In this document: piece by piece, positions 9,648-17,292 of the stretch | Layout: the number at the start of each line of letters is the position of its first letter | Numbering within the stretch: the stretch's first letter is position 1 | NCBI GenBank assembly: GCA_001598975.1 | Contig: BBXU01000140.1 | Coordinates: forward strand, 1 to 17,292 | Source of the DNA: Parachlorella kessleri | Taxonomy: Eukaryota; Chlorophyta; Trebouxiophyceae; Chlorellales; Chlorellaceae | Direction of reading: 5' to 3' | DNA: 17,292 nucleotides | Program-made: the position numbers and the translations under genes | Notes under the pieces: generated by a model | Told to the model about the DNA's origin: nothing | The model's database searches: none | The model's input: the letters and a program-made list of their open reading frames with translations, nothing else

Positions 9648-10058
9648 GTACTTCAGTGTCCCTCACCTGTACCTCTCTTGCCACACTGCTCCGTGCTCAA
9701 CCCATGCATGCCAACAACACAGCAACATTGCTGCACTCGATGCAATGCTTGCTCAGATACACTTTTCCCTTAGGAGGTGCGGGCCCCCTACCCTGGAATC
9801 CTAATGGGCACTGGCGAAATGTAAGAGGCACAGGTACACAGTACTTCGAAGTCCGCGTGCGCTGCATTGCAGCAACAACCAGAGCCACATGCAACTGGCG
9901 GCTGCAGCCTGCAGCCCGAAGCCAGTGAGCCGGTACTTTCAGTCATGGCAGTGGCATAAGGCAAATGAAAGCAAGATCAGGAAGGACAAGAAAAGAATTC
10001 ACGTGTATCAATATAGCTGAGCAGCTGTTGACCGTCAGCAACATGGTCATGCGTTTGA

Positions 10059-13000
10059 TCATGGGCTTACGAGTTGATGTTCAAGTGCCTGTGCCTGTAC
10101 TACCTCTCGCAGGCCGCACACCAATGCTTCCGGGTCATATGCTACACCCCCCGCCTCCTTGGACGTCTCCGGCAATGCATGTGCAGGGACAGTGACTATC
10201 TGCTGTATGCTCAACTCCCGCAAGTGCCCTTCGTCCACTGCGATGGGGCTGCCCTGCGCGTGAGGCCAAGGGGTACACTACTCAGGATGGCGGCATGGAG
10301 TGCTTGTTTGAGGCGGTGGAACCAAGGTGCCTGCCAGGAGTACGCCCCTGTGCTGGACGCAACCCAAGCTCTAGTAGCCAGCTGTCTGCTGTTCTCGCTC
10401 ACCGCGGGGCGCTGAAGTCAGCATACGGGCGCAGACAGCCGCAGCGCGAGTGCACATGCACACACACACAACCGCACATGCCGGTTCTGGGCTTGAGGGC
10501 AGGCAGGGATAGGAGATCCAGAAGGTATCAAGGGAGCCAGAGGGCAGCAATCAGCGCCTGGCCTGACCTCGGGTACAAGCACTGCTGTGATGTAGGCTGA
10601 AGGTGGATGACTTAGCTGCTCCACTCGCTTGGCGTAGCGGCGGTTGAGGGCATCCGTCACAGCCTGCGGCAGGAGCGGCCAGCCTGTGTGTGGGGCAGCG
10701 GAAGCCAGCACATTCCCACCTTGCGTGCTGGAGCACAGTCCTGTACAAGCCTGGGGGAATTTGGCAACTGCAGGATGTAGGGAAGGCGGGTGCACCATAG
10801 CAGCTTTAATGCATGCCGATTTGCTCACCTGTACAACGTCCGAAGCTGCCATGGGGCCTGCAGGACCACGGGTGATTTCCCGATCCAAGGCCCCGTTCAA
10901 GATGAGAATCTGCACGCACGGTACGGTGATGGGTCTGCTCTGCTGTCAGTGGTTGTGCTGCATGCAGGTCAATATGTCAGCAAAGCACATTGACGCTTTA
11001 CGTAAGTAGACTGTCGGTGCCAATACTCACCATCGGTATAATCGCATGCATATGACAGGCAAGGCTGCCATAAGGCCCCCTGCTCACTCAAACTGCCAGC
11101 AGTGCACCTCCAGCCACCGGCCATCCCTAGAAAGCCCCACCGCACTCGCATACCTTGGGGCATCCCCTGGCAGCCACTGCCTCGCCCACGCCCTGCAGTA
11201 TGAGGCTGGGGGCGATGGAGGTGTACAGCGATCCCATGCCGTACACCACCGCGTCGGCCCTGCTGAGCTCCGCCAGCACGCGCGGGTTGGGCGCCGGCGC
11301 CACCTCATGCTCGGTGTGGGTGCCCTCGCTGCTCAGGTAGAAGATGCGCCGCACGGCAGCCGGTAACTCCTGGGCGCAGCTCTTGTTTACCGTGTGGTCC
11401 ATGCTCTTTGCTGCGGGCAGGCAGGAGGTAGTGCATCGCTGGCGTAAGAGGCTGCTGCCCTGCTGGGCCGGGCAGACAGAGGTGTGCGCTGGCAGCCACC
11501 CAGACAAGCTAGTGCAGAATCGCAATCTGGTGAGTCCAGCCCTACATATGCCACTCTCCTAAGCTCACGGGGCCACTGGCGCCAATTCCCACCAGAAACT
11601 CTGGCCTCGCTCCATGTGGGTTCCAGTACCTCGAGCTGCACGCTCCTGATCCCCCTGCTCCCCCAGGCCGGCCTGCCCACCCGCACCTGCCCCATCCCCC
11701 AGCTTCTCCTCCTGCGCCGGCGGGTGGGAGATGTTGTTCTGGCTGGCAGGGACCGCACCCAAGGAAGTTAAACATTTTGTGGGCACGCCTCGTACTGCCC
11801 ACCCAGGGCCCACGCTGCCCAGTAGGGTCACCAGCTGGGCGCGGTTGGCAGTGTATTGCAGCAGCCAAGGCAGTCGCAGGCTCCCCCCCCTCACCTGAAG
11901 AAGATGCGTGCGCCCGCAAAGAAGAAGTTGCCCACGCTGCCGTTGCGGAAGTTGAAGCGCTCGGTGGAGTGGCGCAGGATCTGGGTGTGGAAGTGCACCA
12001 GGAAGGCGCGGATGGTGTGCTTGTACGGCTCCGAGACCCCCTGCAGGAGCGCCAGGCCACCCACTTACTGTGGGGCCAGCAATGAACATGCCAGCTATGT
12101 CAGACAGTGCTGCTCCTCCTGGACTGTGCGCCCGGCAGTGAGAGACAGCACGGGGAAAGTGACCTCCCACCATAGTTGTGCCACCAACAGGCATACCACT
12201 CCCACAATGGGAGCCCCGCCCCATGCACCCATCCACCGCCCCAGGCAGGGACCGGCTGCCTGCCCAGACCAGTCCCAGCTAGGCATGTCCGTGCCAGGCA
12301 GCCTCCCTACCTCCCAGAGCGGGTGTACCCCCTCAACAATGTCGTACCACTCCGCCTTGGCGGCGCCGGAGCTGCGGCAGCACAGACGGTGTGCCAGCAA
12401 CTGCCGAACAGCCTCCGCCTGCGCCATGGCAGCGCGGGGTTGGATGAGTGCCGTCGTGGCGGTCCCCAGCGACAGCACCCCAGCTGGAGTGCCAGTGCCA
12501 GCAACAGCTGCGACACTGCTGACCTCCAACGTGCTGCTGCCAGCAACCTCGCATGCGAGCAGCAGCATGATGTGACCGTTGCCACCAGTGCATCCCTGAA
12601 ACCAGACGGCAAAGCCCATCACATCCCTAACCTAACCAAGGCTTTGCAGGGGCTCAGGTGCTGCCTCTGCAGCTTCTTCTGCACCAGGCTGTCTCAGTAC
12701 ATGATGTAATGGTACTACACCAACTCCAATTCCAGGAGGGGCCAGCCTGGCAAGCGGGGCCGCGCCTCACCTCTTCATTGCTGTCGTCAGCAAGGCGCAG
12801 GCACCTGCTGCGGATATCGCCCACAGCGGGGCCCCCCAGCACACGCACTATCTCTGCCGTGCTGCCGCCATCGTCAGAGACGGGCAGCACATGAGCCACC
12901 CGTGTGGTGAACTGCCGCAAGGGGCCTGCAACAGTCATAAAAAGCTCAAGGGAGGTTGATCACCCTTGGATGTACCTAGCTAGGTGCCTATCGGGAACTG

Positions 13001-13624
13001 GGCAACCAAGGGCAGAGCGGTGCACTTGAGCAGAGACGAGTTGTAGCTACGGCCAGAACAGCCTAGTTGTGCAGCTGGCTGCAGAAGATGCCATCCTCGG
13101 AGCACGTGTCGCTTAAGGTACCACTTGTTTCAGTCAGGCAGAACAGGCGCCGCTACTCCCGGCAGCCCACCTGCAACGCTGTTGAAAGCTGTGCCACCAC
13201 TAAAGACGACCAAGGAGGGGCCGTGCTCAGCGACAGACGGCTCAGGCGATAGGAGCGCTGGGTGTTGGGGGGCCTGTGAGGCCGTCACAACCTGTCCCTC
13301 ATCCTCGCTGCTAGTGAAGCTCACTGACCTAAGGTTGGACTCTGCAGCACACAAAGTACAGATAAAGATGACATCTGGGAAACACTTGATGTTCTGGCAA
13401 CTCTTCTTCTCTAACCCCTCTGTTCTCAACTAGGGTGCAGGGTCATAACAGGTGGTCTCACCACTGGGGGCGGCGTGCATGTGGGTCGGGTGCGACGGAC
13501 CCGCAGCTGTCACTTGCTGAGCACCTACGTGCGTCGCCCTAGCTCTGAATTTAGACCTGTGAGGCTGCTGGCCTAGCTTATGCTGAAGGTGATGCTGTGC
13601 GGAGAGTTGGAGGCGCAGTATCAT
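10059..13624 (-). CDS. YvcK/CofD-like (UPF0052) family protein, probably organelle-targeted
   Basis: Complete 10-exon model: 13624-13462, 13341-13171, 12925-12771, 12595-12311, 12040-11895, 11742-11630, 11410-11154, 10909-10829, 10663-10568, 10253-10059 (stop TGA). All phases agree; 553 residues. If exon 4 starts at 12418 instead, 494 residues. Family motifs in order: VVFSGGTAFN (residues 99-108), PVSDDGGSTAEI, GGPAVGDIRSRCLRL, EWYDIVEG, NGSVGNFFFAGARIFF, QNNISHP, RRIFYLSSEG, YGMGSLYTSIAPSLIL, ILILNGALDRE, AVTDALNRRY. Bacterial relatives are YvcK/GlmR (UDP-sugar binding, cell-envelope and carbon control) and CofD (coenzyme F420 synthesis). The role of the plant and algal branch is not established as far as I know, so no reaction is assigned. 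All nine introns are GT-AG. A block of about 45 residues between GARIFF and QNNISHP that I recall in plant relatives is absent. Confidence 0.88.
12311..12595 (-). other. Exon 4 of the YvcK/CofD-like gene, with two in-frame acceptor choices
   Basis: The conserved part is AEAVRQLLAHRLCCRSSGAA through EGVHPLWE (12418-12311). Two acceptors fit phase 0: GTTTCAG|GGA at 12595, with a good pyrimidine tract, and GGCGCAG|GCG at 12418. The first adds 59 residues of Ala/Gly/Thr-rich, uncharged sequence. The second gives the spacing I recall from plant relatives. Both may be used. Confidence 0.6.
13462..13624 (-). other. Putative organelle transit peptide (exon 1 of the YvcK/CofD-like gene)
   Basis: The first 54 residues contain no Asp or Glu and are rich in Arg, Lys, His, Gln, Ala and Ser (start MILRLQLSAQHHLQHKLG). 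This is the composition of chloroplast or mitochondrial targeting peptides. It is encoded on its own exon (donor AGTG|GTGAGA) and followed by an acidic, Ser-rich linker before the conserved domain. Plastid versus mitochondrion cannot be decided from the sequence alone. Confidence 0.55.
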
Positions 13625-14161
13625 GACGTGCCGTCTGGGTGTGGCTTAAAGCGATCCTGGGAGAAAGTCTGAGTTTGGATTGGCCAACGTAACTATGAAA
13701 GCTAGCAAGCTGGCATATTGAACTTGGCATCTAGGGGGGTGGACGCTGACACAAGTACTAGCAAAAAACAGAGGCCCACATCGAGCACCCGTTGCAGACA
13801 GGGCAAGAACTTTACTTTAGTTCCATATAAAATGTTTCGTTCACAATGCGTTTCACAGCTCTTCTTGCAGTGCCGTGTCACGCAAGAAATGCCAACGTGG
13901 TTATTACCGACAGCCTGGGACTCTTGTTCTTCAACTGTGAGCACTGTCGCAATCTTGGACCCATATAGACAGACATCAAACTGTATGGGCTACCACAGGC
14001 GTCGTGCTGGTGCCCCTTGCATGTCTTGCTGCTCTTTGGTTAAAGGCCACCTTGTGCTTAGGAGTCTGAGATCACCGCCTCGCGAGCTTAAAAGCTTGAT
14101 CAGATAAGTTGCAAAGGGCGAGATACACAGCGTCGGCAGCAACGCTCCTTGTGAGTCGGAC
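13625..14161. promoter_or_regulatory. Head-to-head spacer, probable divergent promoter
   Basis: The start codons of the minus-strand YvcK/CofD-like gene and the plus-strand DGAT1 gene are 537 bp apart and diverge. The spacer has no supported exon. It holds an ATTGG (CCAAT-box) motif at 13679-13683, 55-59 bp above the minus-strand ATG, and a TATA-like ATATAAAA at 13825-13832 on the plus strand, about 330 bp above the DGAT1 ATG. A CACGTCA bZIP-type core overlaps the minus-strand start (13624-13630). These elements are motif matches only. Confidence 0.5.
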
Positions 14162-17100
14162 ATGTTGCGGGTCAGGAAACGCCAGCAGGATGTGAGCCCT
14201 GCCGATGCCAGACTGGCGGCGTTGACTAAGGAGAATCAGAGGCTGCGCGAGCTGGTGAGCTGGAACTGCAAGGGCATTGACCTTGTGGCATACGCCTTTG
14301 GAGCATGTGTTACAATAGTTACAGTCAGGTCCTTTGTTGCATCTTGTCACCTGGCTTGGCCTACATGCCTTGCCTTTCTTCCGTGACCGTGGGCCCAACA
14401 GGTAGCCAGGGTCATCCTGCCATCCCCCGGAATTTTCCTGGCTGGCGGCTTCCCTGTCCCCAGCTGCAAGGCACGCAAGCAGCCAGTGTGACCACAAGCG
14501 CGCACACCCTAACAGCCACCCAGCCTGTTGAACCAAGATGCCAGACGGGTGTAGCGCAGCCACGCTAAGCGTGCACTGCTCTCTGCCCTGCCTGCCGCCC
14601 CTGTGCAGCTTGCGGAGCGCACCTCGGACGGCGCCGTCGCCAGCGGTTACTTGCACAAGTACCGCAGCCACGCGGAGAGCTCGCTGTGGGCCAACACCTG
14701 GGAGGTCCGCTTTGTGGTGCTCAAAGGGCTGCGGCTGAGCTACTACCGGAAGGAGCAGGACGTGCAGTACCCGCCTCGGGGCCAGATTGACCTACAGGTC
14801 GGGCGTGGCGACTGTGTGTGCCTCGAAAGAGGCAGGCTGGGTGTGTGTCTGTAGGAATCCAAGACTGCCTGCGATCTGGGGAAAGGGGTGGAGGGAGGGG
14901 GGGTTGCTCCATCGCATTGCCATTTCGGTCTGCTGCGTTCCCTTGGTGCATGGAGCGCACTTTCCAGCAAGCAGTGAGACAGCTGCCGCAGCGTGAAACC
15001 TGGTCAGGAGCAAGGCAGCAGCAGGGCATCGAGCCCGTTAGGCAAGTCTTCGCTACACTGCTTGATCCCACAAGCTGTGGGCGCATTTGGCTGCAGGAGA
15101 GCTATATAGAGCCGGAAGGCCTGAAGCGCCGCAAGTTCTGGACCTTCAACATCCGGGATGCGACGGGAGCCAGCCTGATTCGGCTGTCCACGGAGAGCCA
15201 GGCAGACTATGGGCGCTGGCTGGACGCGTTGGAGCAGGCGGGCTGTGAGCGGGTGCGTGCTGCATGCAGGCGGTGTCGAGCATGAGCCCGCGCACTCAAG
15301 CACAGCACCATGGGCGCTGGCTGGAAGGGCTACATTCAGGCAGGCAGGACTACAGCTTGGTGTGGCTTGCTGCCACTGATGTACATACTGTCAGGTCCTT
15401 GCCGCCAGTGAGCAGTAGTCTGCCGGTGGTGCGCTCCACGCCGCCCCCCTGCACTGCTTGGATACAGTGTTGATTTCGTGGAGGGGCACCACCAGTGCTC
15501 AGGCCCTCCCGCTTGCCCTGCTCGTTCTCTCCTGCAGCGAGGCGAGGACGACGGCACCCCCCTGAGCAGCCTGCAGCGCGTGAGCGGCAGCAGCCACGTG
15601 TCCAGCCCTACCGCCAGCGGCCTGTCAGACAGCGACACATCCAGCCACCACAACCTGGCAAGGCCCAGCCCCGACAAGCTGCCAGCCGTGGGAGAGGTGC
15701 GCGAGCTTGGCAGCAGTGTAGCTGTGTGTGTAAGGCAGGGACATACGACTCCCCTGGGCGAGTGGTCTCGCTTCCTGGGTGCACTGTTGCGGTGTTCTTT
15801 GTTGGTTCCCTGCCGCCAGTGGCGCTGCCACCGCCAGACCAGCTGGAGTGAGTCGCTAGACGTACTGGGTTTGGGATGTCATGGCAGCGCTCCCGCTTCT
15901 ACTGGCCTTCAGGTTCCACCTAACCGGCGCCTTGGTTGAGCACCTCGGTGGACAATTAACAGACACCTTTCGCCGGGCAGGTACCTCATGTCACCTGCCT
16001 TGCAACCGTTGACAGTTCTCCTAGGGACCCGGACCCTCAAAACCTGTGTGTGGCTTCCCCCTGCCCAGGAGGTGACTAGCGGTGACAGGCAGCGCGGGCG
16101 CGGCTACACCAGCGACCAGTCTGACGTGGTGCGCCACGCGTCGATGCGGCAGCGGCAGGGGGCGGGCAAGGGGGGGCAGCGGGAGGCGATGCGCGGGTCC
16201 AGCCTGGTGCACACGCAGTGTCGCTACTCCTTCCTGTCGTCGGAGCGCATCGACTTTGCCAACCAGAACGGTGAGGGGGGCAGCGGGTGGGGGGTTTGCT
16301 CGGGTGAAGCGGGGACAGAGGGGTGCAAGGGTGGCTGAGGCAGGCGATGCGCGTGGGAGTGCCTGGCCTTGGCTGTTGGGTATGCGTCCAGCAGCAATCC
16401 CTGACCTGTGATGTGAGCCCAGGCCACACCTATCAGTGCAAGCAACCTGCCCACCCCCTGCCTTTTGCAGGCCTGCTGACGCTGCTGTTCCTCATTCTCA
16501 TCACGACTAACGCTCGGCTCATCCTGGAGAACATCCTCAAGTACGGGCTTCGCTTCAACCCCATCACCTTTGTGCGCAGCGCGCTCACGCCCTCCGGCAA
16601 CCTGCCGCTGCTGCTGTGCTGGCCCGCGCTGGCCGCCTTTGTGCTGGCGGCGTTTGGCATCGAGGCGCTGGGAGTCAAGTGCCTGCGCCTGGAACAAAAG
16701 GTGGGTTGGGGGGGTGGTGGGGGGTCTGGCTGGCGGGCAGGCAGACGGGTGAACGCTATATGTTCCACCTCTGTCCAGACCCTAGTGTCTAGCGGTGATG
16801 GCTTGTCATTGCCCTCAGTACATCGTGCCATTCACTGTCGGTCATGGCCTGCCTTGGAAACAACCGGCCACCTTGTTAGGCGCTTTGTCTGAGCAACACC
16901 GCTGCACCTCTGTGCTTCCCTGGCCCCAAACGACCTGCGATTTGCAAGCATGTGAAGCTTCTGACCCCCCCGAAAAGCCCCAATAACACGCAGGCTGCCG
17001 CCGCGAACCGCAAGCGCGAGGTTGGCTACAGCGAGAGCAAGCGGCGGTCCCAGCGCCAGGCGCAAGTCACGGAGAACCTGCTGCTGCTGCTCAACTTTTT

Positions 17101-17292
17101 GAACACCACGGCGGTGCTAGTGGTGCCCAGCCTGGTGATGCACTACACCAACTCGGAGCCGCTGCCGGGTTTTGTGCTGTCCATGGCCATGACAGTGCTC
17201 TGGCTCAAGCTGGTCAGGTGAGCCTGGGCCTGGGGATGGTGGTGGTGGGGTTCGTGGGTGGGTGGGTGGGCGCGTGTGGGTGAGTGGGCGGG
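14162..17292 (+). CDS. DGAT1: DGAT1-type diacylglycerol O-acyltransferase with N-terminal PH domain, 3' end beyond right edge
   Basis: Exons 14162-14254, 14609-14797, 15097-15252, 15538-15696, 16069-16270, 16471-16700, 16994-17217, all phase-consistent; 417 codons plus two bases are visible. The enzyme makes triacylglycerol from diacylglycerol and acyl-CoA in the ER membrane and belongs to the MBOAT superfamily. Order: a short Leu-zipper-like start (LAALTKENQRLREL), a PH domain (about 42-142), a Ser/Asp linker, then the DGAT1 N-terminal signature SERIDFANQNGLLTLLFLIL, ITTNARLILENILKYGLRFN (first membrane helix), LPLLLCWPALAAFVLAAFGI (second), and TTAVLVVPSLVMHYTN with WLKLV (third and fourth). 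The last exon ends inside the conserved WLKLVS motif. The FYxDWWN motif and catalytic His would lie past the right edge. A basic insert (NRKREVGYSESKRRSQRQ, residues 348-365) between helices two and three is longer than I recall in plants. Confidence 0.9.
14609..15252 (+). other. DGAT1: PH domain of DGAT1 (exons 2-3)
   Basis: Residues about 42-142. Strand one is SGYLHKYRS; strands two and three are WEVRFVVLKGLRLSYYRKE. The C-terminal helix, DYGRWLDALEQAG, carries the near-invariant PH Trp (W135). The basic phosphoinositide motif K-x(n)-(K/R)-x-R is only partial: K49 and R65 are present, but position 63 is Glu. Lipid binding is therefore plausible but not assured. PH domains on DGAT1 are known from some microalgae and are absent from land-plant DGAT1. 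Confidence 0.8.
17256..17270 (+). repeat. G-quadruplex motif in a DGAT1 intron
   Basis: GGGTGGGTGGGTGGG, four G3 runs with one-base loops, 39 bp into the intron after exon 7 and on the sense strand. Confidence 0.75.

Larger units (their letters stand above)
9051..10058. other. Intergenic spacer between the YvcK/CofD-like gene and the ATXR3-like gene
   Basis: About 1 kb with no supported exon on either strand. It should hold the 3' UTR of the upstream minus-strand gene and the promoter and 5' UTR of the ATXR3-like gene. Its composition is visibly more AT-rich than the genes. It holds an 11-G run at 9248-9258, a hairpin at 9427-9444 and a palindrome cluster at 9613-9647. No convincing TATA box was seen just above the ATG at 9050. 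Open frames here lack codon bias and recognisable motifs. Confidence 0.7.

Noticed and set aside
9503..9928. 141-codon plus-strand open frame in the spacer
   Set aside because: Crosses the palindrome cluster, has no coding bias and no recognisable domain.
11542..12236. Two long minus-strand open frames of 172 and 223 codons
   Set aside because: They run through introns in frames other than the conserved one; only the short segments matching the YvcK/CofD family are real exons.
13718..14107. 129-codon plus-strand open frame in the divergent spacer
   Set aside because: Poor codon bias, no recognisable motif, and it lies where the promoter and 5' UTRs are expected.
15823..15850. Possible mini-exon (VALPPPDQLE-like) in DGAT1 intron 4
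   Set aside because: It has an AG before it and GTGAGT after it, but its length breaks the phase between exons 4 and 5, which otherwise join cleanly.

Overview
This window looks like nuclear DNA from a green alga (Chlorophyta, plausibly a trebouxiophyte or a related core chlorophyte). It is GC-rich, with codon use favouring CTG, GAG, CAG and GCC. The genes are cut into short exons by GT-AG and GC-AG introns of roughly 90 to 350 nt, and the coding text is rich in Ala, Gln, Gly and Pro runs. All three recognisable proteins have land-plant or algal relatives. No rRNA, tRNA, CRISPR array, insertion sequence or bacterial operon was seen.

Layout. (1) Positions 1-9050, minus strand: a very large gene, 19 exons visible and running off the left edge, whose C-terminal half is a SET-domain histone methyltransferase of the plant ATXR3/SDG2 (H3K4 trimethyltransferase) type. 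Its N-terminal half carries a duplicated domain I do not recognise, long Gln/Ala/Pro linkers and a basic nuclear-localisation-like patch. (2) Positions 9051-10058: an intergenic spacer of about 1 kb with a hairpin and a striking cluster of palindromes. (3) Positions 10059-13624, minus strand: a complete 10-exon gene for a YvcK/CofD-like (UPF0052 family) protein with an acid-free, organelle-targeting-like N-terminus. (4) Positions 13625-14161: a head-to-head spacer that probably holds a divergent promoter. (5) Position 14162 to the right edge, plus strand: the first seven exons of a DGAT1-type diacylglycerol acyltransferase with an N-terminal PH domain, the final enzyme of triacylglycerol synthesis.

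Gene models were built by hand. Each junction was required to have a plausible donor and acceptor and to keep reading-frame phase; the models were then checked against remembered family motifs. All listed junctions keep phase, and several are fixed by homology on both sides.

The three genes are not an obvious pathway. The points most worth a second look are four GC-AG introns confined to the methyltransferase gene, the duplicated unknown domain joined to a SET enzyme, an apparent internal deletion of about 45 residues in the YvcK/CofD-like protein, the PH-DGAT1 architecture, and the palindrome cluster in the spacer.
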